Assembly: GCF_004364175.1 (NCBI RefSeq) | Contig: NZ_SNZW01000011.1 | Location: forward strand, 372,001 to 436,000 | Length of the DNA stretch: 64,000 bases | Direction: 5' to 3' | Origin: Maribacter caenipelagi | GTDB taxonomy: Bacteria > Bacteroidota > Bacteroidia > Flavobacteriales > Flavobacteriaceae | Shown here: positions 1 through 7,409 of the stretch, in pieces | Numbering within the stretch: position 1 is the stretch's first letter | How the letters are laid out: the number at the start of each line of letters is the position of its first letter | Notes under the pieces: generated by a model | Told to the model about the DNA's origin: nothing | Seen by the model: only the letters and a program-made list of their open reading frames with translations | Databases searched by the model: none | Made by a program: the position numbers and the translations under genes

Positions 1-392
1 AAGTACTCTGCTCTTAAAGAAAGCAAAGAAGTAAGGGTACCTGCACCCGCAATTAACGGAAAGGCTATAGGTACAATAGAAGCACTTTCGGGTTCGTCAT
101 CTTTATATAAAGTGATGCCCAATATCATTTCAATAGCTAAAAAGAAAATAATGAAGGCCCCGGCTACGGCAAATGAATTTACATCAATGCCAATAAGATT
201 TAAAATTTCTTCACCAAGAAATAAAAATGCGACCATTATAACCGCAGCCACAACAGATGCTTTCTCAGACTGAATATGTCCGACCTTTTTTCTCAAGCCA
301 ATTATAATGGGAATACTGCCCAAAATATCAATAACGGCAAACAATACCATACTAGCGGTTGCAATCTCCCTTAAATCAAAATGAAACTCCAT
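1..392 (-). CDS. MarC family integral membrane protein (3' part cut off by window edge)
   Basis: The first 130 codons are visible on the minus strand, starting at the ATG at 390-392; the rest lies to the left of the window. The translation begins MEFHFDLREIATAS and runs through hydrophobic helices containing VLFAVIDILGSIPI and the later PLIAGAGTLTSLL segment, both typical of the MarC/UPF0056 family of six-helix inner-membrane proteins. The physiological role of this family is unsettled; the old link to multiple antibiotic resistance has not held up. A TAAATTTG box (408-415, minus strand) fits a Bacteroidota -7 element about 16 bases before the start, but no clear -33 TTG is present. The gene diverges from the DUF3109 gene at 508. 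Confidence 0.85.
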   Translation of the reverse strand, partial: MEFHFDLREIATASMVLFAVIDILGSIPIIIGLRKKVGHIQSEKASVVAAVIMVAFLFLGEEILNLIGIDVNSFAVAGAFIIFFLAIEMILGITLYKDDEPESASIVPIAFPLIAGAGTLTSLLSLRAEY

Positions 393-507
393 ACTTCAAA
401 TTTTTTGCAAATTTACGTTTATAAATATGCACTTAGACGTTTATTCTTAAAATTTTCTGGGACCATTACTTTTTAAAAAATGTATCTTGCGTCCTTTAAA
501 TTAGGTC

Positions 508-1077
508 ATGTTTCAATTAGGGAAAACCATAGTATCTGAAGAGATCATAGAAAACGATTTTGTTTGCAACCTTAGTGCGTGTAAAGGTGGTTGCTGTGTA
601 GATGGCGAAGCCGGTGCCCCAGTAGAAGATTCAGAAACCGAGATTATGGTCGATATCTACGCAAAAGTCAAACCTTTTCTAAGACCCGAAGGTATCGCTG
701 TAATTGAAGAACAAGGTGCTTTTGTTAAGGGTGAAGATGGTGAGTGGGAAACCCCTTTAGTAAATGGAAGTGAATGTGCCTATGTTTTTTTCGATGAAAA
801 GAAGATAGCTAAATGTGGTATAGAAGAAGCGTATAACCAAGGCGAAATTAACTGGAAAAAACCTGTCTCTTGTCATTTGTACCCAATAAGAGTGCGAGAG
901 TATACCGAGCTAACAGCAGTTAACTATCATAAATGGCAAATTTGTGATCCAGCATGTGCTTTAGGTGATGAGTTAAAAGTGCCTATTTATAAATTCGTTA
1001 AAGAAGCTTTAATTAGAAAATTTGGCGAAGTGTGGTATGGCGAATTAGAAGAGGTTGCTAAAGAGCATCTTAAATAG
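508..1077 (+). CDS. DUF3109 family protein (cysteine-rich, probable metal binding)
   Basis: This 189-residue cytosolic protein has the DUF3109 hallmark near its N-terminus: Cys20, Cys25 and the Cys29-Cys30 pair inside NLSACKGGCCVDGEAGAP. More cysteines follow in SECAYVFF, VSCHLYPIR and ICDPACALG. The arrangement resembles YkgJ-type zinc or iron-chelating proteins, so metal binding is likely, but no reaction is known. There is no signal peptide or membrane helix. A TATCTTGC box at 483-490 lies where the -7 element should be, one T short of the TAnnTTTG consensus. The 3' end overlaps the convergent histidine kinase gene by 8 bases, so the two mRNAs must be antisense to each other there. Family assignment is firm; function is unknown. 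Confidence 0.85.
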   Translation: MFQLGKTIVSEEIIENDFVCNLSACKGGCCVDGEAGAPVEDSETEIMVDIYAKVKPFLRPEGIAVIEEQGAFVKGEDGEWETPLVNGSECAYVFFDEKKIAKCGIEEAYNQGEINWKKPVSCHLYPIRVREYTELTAVNYHKWQICDPACALGDELKVPIYKFVKEALIRKFGEVWYGELEEVAKEHLK

Positions 1078-3007
1078 TAGGTATATATATTACTATCTGT
1101 GTACCTATTGGGTTGGTATCATCGTCAAACTTATCAATGATATCTACATGAAAAAAATTTTCAAAATCACGAGAAAAATTTGCTAGTCGCTCTTTGGTAA
1201 TATCAATACCTACCGACTTTCTCTTAAGAACCTTGCTATCCTTTATTCTTTCGGCAGCATTTCTACCCACACCATTGTCAGTAATGATTATTTCAATAAA
1301 CCCGCTTTTACCTTTTTTAACATCTAAATCTATATTTTTCGCTCCATCTTTAGAAGATAGACCATGCCATAAGGCATTTTCTAAAAATGGCTGTAGAATT
1401 AGAGATGGTACTTTAATATTGTGGGTGTCTATGTCGTCTTTGATATCAATATTAAAATTGATTTCATTTGAAAATCTAATGTTTTCAATATTCATATACA
1501 GTGCTACCGTTTCTAACTCTTCTGCCAAAGAAATTTCTCGTTGAGACGATGCTTCAAGAATTTTACGTACCAATTTTGAAAATTTATTTAGATAATGAAC
1601 AGCATTCTTTTTCTCATTATTAATAATGTATAGTTTAATCGAGTTTAGGGAATTGAATAAAAAATGAGGATTCATTTGACTTCGTAACATACTTTGCTCT
1701 AATGTCAAAAGTTTTTTCTCGGCATTTAATTGACTCTGTCTGTATAGAATATATAAAATGCCAATAAGTAGAATTAAGAAGACACCAATGATAATTAGCA
1801 TGGTCCTATTTTTCTTTAACTTTAAACGTACAGATTCATTTTCTTCTGCTAATCGCTCTAATTGGTTCGCTCTCATTTGAGATTCGTACCGTAAAATCAT
1901 ATCATTTACATACCGTAGATTAAGAGAGTTGGTAATGCGTTCTTCGTACTTTTTAGATTCCTTAAAGTATTGCATACCTTTCTGGTAATCGTCTCGCTTG
2001 ATCCAAAGCTCGGATAAGAATTTATTAGCTTCTGATATTTCTGCATTTAGTCCATTTGATATTGCTAAACTTAAACCAGCCTCTAGATTGGTTTCTGCTG
2101 CGTCGTAATTGCCCAAACGTATCAATGACCATCCTAGGTTTATATAAATAGTGGTTATGATTTTTTGGTCTGCAATAGAGATGGCTTTTAATAGATTGTT
2201 TTCTAAAATAGAAATTGCTTCTTCGATTTTGCCCATGTGAACATATACATGTGCTATACTATAATTACATATTATTTTTCCGCGGTTAGAATCAATAATT
2301 TCATTGTAAACAAGTGCTTTTCTGAAGTTTTTTAAAGCAGGTTTAAGCTCTCCTTGGTATTCATAGCTCTCGCCTAAATTTTGATGGCTAATGGCAAGTC
2401 CTTGTTTGTCGTCCAATTCTTTTTGAAGAATCATCGACCTTTTATATTTCTCAATGGCCAAGTTATATTGTTCTAGCATTTGATATATTCCGCCGATACT
2501 GTTTAGAGATTCACTAATGCTTCTTTTTAAATGGTTATTAGGTTCGCTAACAGTTTCTGCCAATTCTAATGCTTCTTGACTATAGTCTAATGCAGATTTT
2601 ATAGCATCAGTACGTCTATATACGGTACTTAGCATATTTAGACTATGTACCCTGAGCTCAATATTATTGGCTTCAACAGATATATTTAAGGCATCTTGGT
2701 AAAGATCTAGTGCTTTTGGGTATAAAGTCAAGTCACGATAGAGAGTTCCTAGTTGGTTTAATGCGTAAGCTTCACCTAAAAGATACTTGTTAGTTGTTGA
2801 CTTGTTTTCAATGTAGCGCAAAGCAATACTATCATTACTAAATATTGCTAAGGTCGAATGTATTTTTTTATATTCTCGTGGAGGTTTGGATAGCAGGCTA
2901 TCTACTATTTCTTTTAAATTTTCTGGTATATCTTGAGAGTAACTATGGTGTTGAGGTACTAAAGTATACAGAAGAAAAAATAGAATTTTGAACTTGAATT
3001 TATACAC
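1070..3007 (-). CDS. TPR-containing LytS-type sensor histidine kinase
   Basis: This 645-residue protein has a signal peptide, then a run of tetratricopeptide repeats over roughly residues 40-380 (for example AYALNQLGTLYRDL and ISHQNLGESYEYQG). A single membrane helix follows near 402-420 (LIIIGVFLILLIGILYIL), and then a His_kinase domain of the LytS/YehU type. The phosphoacceptor box is MNPHFLFNSLNSIK, with His near residue 449, and the ATPase G1 box is DNGVGRNAAE. The sensor TPRs are therefore periplasmic and the kinase cytosolic. It is transcribed after the LytTR regulator gene (gap 52 bases), so the two form a two-component operon. The signal sensed is unknown. TPR-His_kinase proteins are very common in Flavobacteriia. 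Confidence 0.93.
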   Translation of the reverse strand: MYKFKFKILFFLLYTLVPQHHSYSQDIPENLKEIVDSLLSKPPREYKKIHSTLAIFSNDSIALRYIENKSTTNKYLLGEAYALNQLGTLYRDLTLYPKALDLYQDALNISVEANNIELRVHSLNMLSTVYRRTDAIKSALDYSQEALELAETVSEPNNHLKRSISESLNSIGGIYQMLEQYNLAIEKYKRSMILQKELDDKQGLAISHQNLGESYEYQGELKPALKNFRKALVYNEIIDSNRGKIICNYSIAHVYVHMGKIEEAISILENNLLKAISIADQKIITTIYINLGWSLIRLGNYDAAETNLEAGLSLAISNGLNAEISEANKFLSELWIKRDDYQKGMQYFKESKKYEERITNSLNLRYVNDMILRYESQMRANQLERLAEENESVRLKLKKNRTMLIIIGVFLILLIGILYILYRQSQLNAEKKLLTLEQSMLRSQMNPHFLFNSLNSIKLYIINNEKKNAVHYLNKFSKLVRKILEASSQREISLAEELETVALYMNIENIRFSNEINFNIDIKDDIDTHNIKVPSLILQPFLENALWHGLSSKDGAKNIDLDVKKGKSGFIEIIITDNGVGRNAAERIKDSKVLKRKSVGIDITKERLANFSRDFENFFHVDIIDKFDDDTNPIGTQIVIYIPTI

Positions 3008-3059
3008 TATAATATTTAAAATATGCTTAAGATTTATACGAGAATAGCTTTTTAGTATG

Positions 3060-3794
3060 CTACAACATGTCTAAGAAATCAGATTTTTTTTGTCTTGAGA
3101 CAGGTATTTTGTGATTTGATTTTAGCACCACATAACCATCTGTTTTTAAGAATTCTTTTATTTTATTCAAATTGATGATATATGAATTGTGAATTCTAAA
3201 AAAAGAATCTGCCGGAAGCAATTCGTTAACCTCCTTTAGTTTTTTGGTAAGTACTATTTTTTGACCGTCGGTTAAAAATATGGTACTGTAATTACCGTCA
3301 GATTCTGCATAGAGAATCTCATCACTCTCTAAAAACAATAATTTACCATCGGTGTTTAATGTAATACGTTTATGTAATGATCTTGAGTTATAATTTAAGA
3401 GTGCTTTTTCTAATTTTTCAACAGAAAAATTCTTGCTATTAAATTTTTTTATTTTGACAATAGTCTCTTCTAGATCATCGGTATCAATCGGTTTTAACAG
3501 ATAATCTAAAGCCTGACTTTTTATAGCTTTTAGTGCATATTGATTATAAGCGGTAGTGATAACAACAGGGAAATTCTTATTGGTGAGTTTTCTAATAAAC
3601 TGAAAACCGTCCATAGTGGGCATTTCGATATCTAAAAAGAGGCAGTCTGGAGTATTTTTTTCTAAGTAAGAAAGTGCTTCATTGGGGTTCGTAAATGAGG
3701 CGATAACATTGATTTCATCGCTGAAATTAGTAAGCTCCCATGTTAAGCTCTGAAGGGCTTTAATTTCATCATCAACTATTACAGCTTGTAACAT
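3060..3794 (-). CDS. LytTR family response regulator
   Basis: This 244-residue regulator has an N-terminal receiver domain (acidic pair in IVDDE, phosphoacceptor Asp55 in LFLDIEMPTMDG, a late Lys in LLKPID). A LytTR DNA-binding domain occupies about residues 140-244, with the family signature FFRIHNSYIINLNKI and the terminal KIPVSRQKK. It is the upstream gene of the pair with the TPR sensor kinase at 1070-3007, which should phosphorylate it. LytTR proteins bind paired direct repeats upstream of target promoters and often control secreted or cell-surface genes. The divergent pair of small envelope proteins at 3979-4821 is the nearest candidate target, but that is inference only. No clear TAnnTTTG box precedes the gene. 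Confidence 0.93.
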   Translation of the reverse strand: MLQAVIVDDEIKALQSLTWELTNFSDEINVIASFTNPNEALSYLEKNTPDCLFLDIEMPTMDGFQFIRKLTNKNFPVVITTAYNQYALKAIKSQALDYLLKPIDTDDLEETIVKIKKFNSKNFSVEKLEKALLNYNSRSLHKRITLNTDGKLLFLESDEILYAESDGNYSTIFLTDGQKIVLTKKLKEVNELLPADSFFRIHNSYIINLNKIKEFLKTDGYVVLKSNHKIPVSRQKKSDFLDML

Positions 3795-3978
3795 ATAAAA
3801 TCTGGTATCAAGTTAGGAAGTTATGAAAAAATAAGCTTTTGCGTTGTTTTCAATTGCTAATTTGTATCAATGGAAGAAATATTAGTGTAATCGGTATATA
3901 AAGCGCTAAAGGTGTTAATTTTTATTAAATACTTACATTAATAAAGAAAAAGACTACAAATAAACAATTTTATTAAAT

Positions 3979-4242
3979 ATGCCTGAAATTCATTTTCCGA
4001 TTATACATAAAATGGAACAGGTTATACAATATAGACATTTGCTTTTTCAGCTTAAAATTATCTTTAGCAAAGAACTTCAGTATGTTATAAATAAATTTGA
4101 CGTGAAAAAGTGCGGTATAATGTTAGCATTATTTATTGTGGTCTTAATGGTCGCTTCGCAATTTATGCAAGATAAAGATGGGTTAAATGAAAACATTACT
4201 GTTGCACTTGAAGCTCAAAAACGAAATAAGATTAGACCATAA
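3979..4242 (+). CDS. Small single-pass membrane protein, unknown
   Basis: An 87-residue open frame begins MPEIHFPIIHK, with a second possible start at residue 12 (position 4012, MEQVIQYRHLL). Its only recognisable feature is one hydrophobic helix at about residues 46-62 (CGIMLALFIVVLMVASQF), followed by a short charged tail ending KRNKIRP. I do not recognise a family. It lies divergent to the lytT gene and 21 bases upstream of another unknown exported protein, so the two are probably co-transcribed. Codon use looks native and the frame is clean, which supports a real gene, but start and function are uncertain. Confidence 0.55.
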   Translation: MPEIHFPIIHKMEQVIQYRHLLFQLKIIFSKELQYVINKFDVKKCGIMLALFIVVLMVASQFMQDKDGLNENITVALEAQKRNKIRP

Positions 4243-4263
4243 CTATAACAATTTCTTACAACC

Positions 4264-4821
4264 ATGCTTAAGCTAATTCAGTTTTCCGGTAAGTTTTTGA
4301 AAATATTCTTTTTTGGAATAATACCATTTATTTTACTGTCTGGTGGGTCAAAAGGAGATGTTGATTACTTAAGAATTGAAAAAGGAACTTGCAGTTTTAA
4401 TGTTGAAGGGAATATTAATTTTCATTTAGATGGTTTGGCCACCTTTACAAATGTAACAGAGCAAGATAAATTCGGCAATACAACAGACAAGTTGTTGTTG
4501 AGTTTTACGTCAGGTACTGATGGTGAGATACAAACTTTGGAGTTTATTATAGCAGCTAAATCAAAAAAGCATCATGGAGTAACATTAGGTGTACATAGAA
4601 TAAAAAATTTAGACCGTTTACTTAATAGGTTTAGCGGTGTTTACGGTTTTGCAGATCTAGGTAGTGTAAGTGAACTGCCTTTTTTTATAAAATCTGGTGA
4701 TATTATTATCACCGAAATATTTTCTAACAAAGTCGATGGCAAGTTAGAAGTGCAATTAGAAAATGCTAATGGAGAAACTTTGAATGTTGAAGGTTCTTTT
4801 AATGCAGATATAAAAGTTTAA
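4264..4821 (+). CDS. Exported beta-rich protein, unknown
   Basis: This 185-residue protein starts with a hydrophobic export segment (FLKIFFFGIIPFILLSGG, about residues 11-28). A mature part rich in alternating polar and hydrophobic residues follows, as expected for a small beta-sandwich. Motifs are few: FNVEGNINFHLDG, LLLSFTSGTDG and VEGSFNADIKV at the end. I cannot assign a family. It follows the 87-residue membrane protein at 21 bases and is the last gene before a gap of more than 900 bases. A periplasmic or surface role is inferred from the leader only. Confidence 0.6.
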   Translation: MLKLIQFSGKFLKIFFFGIIPFILLSGGSKGDVDYLRIEKGTCSFNVEGNINFHLDGLATFTNVTEQDKFGNTTDKLLLSFTSGTDGEIQTLEFIIAAKSKKHHGVTLGVHRIKNLDRLLNRFSGVYGFADLGSVSELPFFIKSGDIIITEIFSNKVDGKLEVQLENANGETLNVEGSFNADIKV

Positions 4822-5226
4822 AATTTAGTACGGTTCTTTATAAGGTAGTGTATGTTATCTTATATCTAATGTTTGAGCGCCAAAATAAGTATAACTACGA
4901 TTCGTCGTATGATTACGTTCTAAGAAAAGGTTTCGGGGGAACTACCTTAATTAGGCTTGGTGGGCATTTTTCATAAAAGAAGCATTAGTGGGACCGTACA
5001 TTTTTTATGCCAAAAAGTAAATCTCATACTAATTTTAATTCAAGATTCTAAGATTATATAGTATGTTTTTTCATTCCAGTAGTTTGAAATTCGTTAGTTA
5101 TTTTATTGGGTTTTAAAATTCAAAAAAGCTACTTGGAATTGAAATTTGTCGCTAGCGCGTATGTTTATAATCAAAATTTAAATTAAGAAATGATTTATAC
5201 TTAAGGTCATTTCGCAATATGAAAAT

Positions 5227-5257
5227 AAAAAAGACCCCACATTATGGGGTCTTTTTT
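5227..5257. terminator. Bidirectional intrinsic terminator
   Basis: The 9-bp stem AAGACCCCA / TGGGGTCTT (5231-5239 with 5245-5253) closes a 5-base loop. It is flanked by an A run on the left and a T run on the right, so it can terminate either strand. It lies 35 bases beyond the stop of the 29-codon minus-strand frame at 5293, which favours that frame being transcribed. It is about 400 bases beyond the plus-strand gene ending at 4821. Confidence 0.8.
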
Positions 5258-5292
5258 AAATACGGCTAAGCCGAGGTTAAGTAAGGGGAATC

Positions 5293-5382
5293 TTATTTAT
5301 CGTTTTTGATATAAGGCTTTAATACAGTCGAAAATAACAACGCTGCAGCGTATATCATCAATATTGTAATATAATTTTCCAT
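5293..5382 (-). CDS. Candidate 29-residue small membrane protein
   Basis: The frame reads MENYITILMIYAAALLFSTV followed by LKPYIKNDK and a TAA stop. It has one clear hydrophobic helix (about residues 4-20) with a positively charged tail, the usual shape of bacterial small membrane proteins such as KdpF or CydX, though it does not match either. A bidirectional terminator lies directly downstream on the same strand. No exact TAnnTTTG box precedes it. Supporting points are position, hydrophobicity pattern and terminator; no homolog is recognised. Confidence 0.4.
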   Translation of the reverse strand: MENYITILMIYAAALLFSTVLKPYIKNDK

Positions 5383-5672
5383 AGCTTATGTATTAGACTA
5401 TAAGTTATATACGCAACAAAATCCTTTTTGGATTACGGAAATTTGATAGTATTATTAAAAAAACTATGATACGTTAATCTAATGGTACTTTTAAGATTGA
5501 ACCATTTAAAATTTAATCTCATTTTAAACAATTCAAACGAATTTGACTTTATCTTTTTATAGAAATAAAAAGATAATTTTGATGCCAAAAGTAAACCGGC
5601 ATAAACGAGTAATGTGTGTAGGTAATGGGACATATACAAAAGAACGAATAAGTAGGTGAATTCTTACATATT

Positions 5673-5723
5673 AAAAATGCATTTCATCGAAAAAGTGATA
5701 ACTATTCGATAAAATGCATTTTA
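5673..5723. repeat. Long inverted repeat with internal ATGCAT palindromes
   Basis: Two 19-base arms (5673-5691 and 5705-5723) are complementary at 17 positions and enclose a 13-base loop. Each arm contains the self-complementary core AAATGCATTT (5675-5684 and 5712-5721), so the cores are both inverted and direct repeats. Read on the minus strand, the hairpin follows the stop of the TIM-barrel gene (5758) by about 35 bases and ends in TTTTTAA, so it can serve as that gene's terminator. Confidence 0.7.
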
Positions 5724-5757
5724 TGCTACTTTGTTATGCTTGTTAATATAAATGGTA

Positions 5758-6681
5758 TTAAAGAAAACTATCTACTTTTTTATACGCTTCTATTACAGCG
5801 AGTTCACCTTCTTTACCATCTCTTGAGTTTCCGTGCTCCATACCTAATACACCAGTAAAGCCTTGCTCATGAATCCATTTAAAAACATTGTGGTAGTTAA
5901 TTTCACCGGTAGTTGGCTCATTTCTACCAGGGTTGTCACCTATTTGAATATAGGCTATCTCTGACCAAGAGGCTTCCATATTCGGAATCAAGTTTCCTTC
6001 TTGAATTTGTTGATGATAGATATCAAATAATATTTTGCATGCAGGAGAATTTACCGCTTTGCATATTTCAAAGGCCTGTGGAGAATCGGTCAAAAATAAC
6101 CCAGGGTGATTTCTGAAGTTCAATGGCTCTAGAACCATAGTAATATTATGTGGTTCTAATAGGGCAGAGGCTTGTTTAAGACTTTCGACTACATTGGCTG
6201 TTTGGTACCCCATTTTCAATTTAAGGTCTACATGACCGGGTACTACTGTCATCCATTTTGCATTTACTCGCTTTGCTACTTCAATTGAGCTTTTTATATC
6301 ATTTAAAAATTCTTCTCGTTTAGTTAAATCTCCTGATGCTAGATTTGGTGTTTTCCAATGAATTTCATGAGCTACAAAAACACCCATTTCAATACGACGT
6401 TTTTTCATTGTTGCCGCCATTTTTTCTTGCTGTTCAATGGGGCGTTTGCGCATCTCATTATCTTCAAAGGCAGTATAACCTTGATCGGCCATAAAGTTCA
6501 ATTGGTCAATTGGATCATCGCCTGCAAGGTGTTTGAACATACCTAAGTGGGGCGCATATTTTAAATTGTATTTATGCGTCGTTGTATTGTTGCTTAACGT
6601 ATTGGCAAATGATACGGTACTTGCTACTGAAAGTGCACCTGTAGTTAATGCAGATTTTTGAATGAAGCTTCTTCTTTTCAT
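5758..6681 (-). CDS. Tat-exported hydroxypyruvate-isomerase-like TIM-barrel protein
   Basis: This 307-residue protein belongs to the xylose-isomerase-like TIM-barrel superfamily. It begins with a twin-arginine leader (MKRRSFIQKSALTTGAL, cleavage probably after SFA), so it should be periplasmic. The second half has the hydroxypyruvate isomerase signature: LEPLNFRNHPG, ILFDIYHQQ, YIQIGDNPGRNEPTTGEINY and LGMEHG. The metal ligands are expected in the Glu, Asp, His and Glu of these motifs. Genuine Hyi enzymes are cytosolic and act on hydroxypyruvate. A Tat-exported relative beside glucoside-dehydrogenase-like genes more likely acts on a keto-sugar, which is inference. It lies 80 bases downstream of the small dehydrogenase subunit on the same strand and ends at a hairpin terminator. 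Confidence 0.85.
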   Translation of the reverse strand: MKRRSFIQKSALTTGALSVASTVSFANTLSNNTTTHKYNLKYAPHLGMFKHLAGDDPIDQLNFMADQGYTAFEDNEMRKRPIEQQEKMAATMKKRRIEMGVFVAHEIHWKTPNLASGDLTKREEFLNDIKSSIEVAKRVNAKWMTVVPGHVDLKLKMGYQTANVVESLKQASALLEPHNITMVLEPLNFRNHPGLFLTDSPQAFEICKAVNSPACKILFDIYHQQIQEGNLIPNMEASWSEIAYIQIGDNPGRNEPTTGEINYHNVFKWIHEQGFTGVLGMEHGNSRDGKEGELAVIEAYKKVDSFL

Positions 6682-6761
6682 GAGTAGTGTATTAAAATGA
6701 AAATAGCCAAGAGCGATAATAAATCATACTCTTGGCTATTAAATATTAGAATATTATTTGG

Positions 6762-7409
6762 CTATAAGGACCATGCCTTACCGCCTGTAAGCTCTTGTAG
6801 ATCGCCACAAGGTACATATTCTCCTGGTACAGGTAGATAAGCTAAAACTTCTTCACCAACATATTCTGAAGCTTTATAGCCCCAAATAGTCATACCTCTT
6901 AAATTATTTGCAAAGGCAAATCTTGAAATTTCGTCACCTATTTCTGTAGTAGTGCCTTCAGAGATTGCTTTAGTGTAGCTATTTATGGTCTCGAACATTT
7001 CTGCTTGTTGCTCTTTAGTATACTTTAAAGAACTAGCTATAACAGGTTCAAGATCTTCGGTAGTTAAATCTTCAGCTTTTTCCTTACCAGAATCTGCCAA
7101 GGCTTTATCGATAAACTTGTTCATAGACATTTTAAGGAAATCTTGTTGCTCCGTTTCCATTACATCTTTAGCAAACTTGTCTATAAAAATATCTACTTGT
7201 ACTTCTGTAGCAGAAGGAGTGTCTGTTTTAGGTAAAATTATATCAACCAATTTAGAGAGAACAGACCCTTCGTTTTGAGCTAAAAATTCAGGTGTCCAAG
7301 TAATTGCTGGTTCACTTTTACAACTTTGTACTATTGATAATAAAGTTGGGGTGGCCACCATATATCCAAGTGACATCCCCATATTTTTTAATACGCGTCT
7401 TCTATCCAT
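6762..7409 (-). CDS. Gluconate 2-dehydrogenase subunit 3 family protein (Tat-type small subunit of the GMC dehydrogenase)
   Basis: This 215-residue protein starts MDRRRVLKNMGMSLGYMVATP, a twin-arginine-like leader that also carries a lipobox-like IVQSC at about residue 30. The mature part is mainly helical and fits the gluconate 2-dehydrogenase subunit 3 family. In characterised three-subunit FAD dehydrogenases, such as bacterial glucose and glucoside 3-dehydrogenases, this small subunit carries the Tat signal and escorts the signal-less catalytic subunit across the inner membrane. Here its ATG overlaps the stop codon of the GMC gene by one base (TAATG), indicating translational coupling and a complex. 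No cytochrome c subunit with CxxCH is encoded nearby. Confidence 0.87.
   Translation of the reverse strand: MDRRRVLKNMGMSLGYMVATPTLLSIVQSCKSEPAITWTPEFLAQNEGSVLSKLVDIILPKTDTPSATEVQVDIFIDKFAKDVMETEQQDFLKMSMNKFIDKALADSGKEKAEDLTTEDLEPVIASSLKYTKEQQAEMFETINSYTKAISEGTTTEIGDEISRFAFANNLRGMTIWGYKASEYVGEEVLAYLPVPGEYVPCGDLQELTGGKAWSL

Larger units (their letters stand above)
4822..5757. other. Gene-poor gap of 936 bases
   Basis: No conserved gene is visible here. Going rightward it holds a 35-codon open frame on the plus strand (4869-4976, unsupported), a strong bidirectional terminator (5227-5257), a 29-codon minus-strand frame encoding a plausible small membrane protein (5293-5382), a low-complexity 68-codon minus frame that I reject, and a long inverted repeat (5673-5723) just past the 3' end of the next gene. 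No tRNA-like T-arm or rRNA sequence was seen. Confidence 0.6.

Noticed and set aside
1194-1544. 116-codon frame opposite the histidine kinase
   Set aside because: Shadow of the conserved ATPase region; no start signals.
4869-4976. 35-codon plus-strand frame (MFERQNKYNYDSSYDY...)
   Set aside because: No hydrophobic or domain pattern, no promoter match and no near terminator; kept only as a note in the gap description.
5433-5639. 68-codon minus-strand open frame in the large gap
   Set aside because: Low-complexity composition rich in Phe, Lys and Asn, no family resemblance, no promoter box and no terminator at its end; likely chance frame in AT-rich DNA.
5758-6681. Genuine hydroxypyruvate isomerase of glyoxylate metabolism
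   Set aside because: Signature motifs match, but the Tat leader and keto-sugar gene context argue against a cytosolic glyoxylate role.
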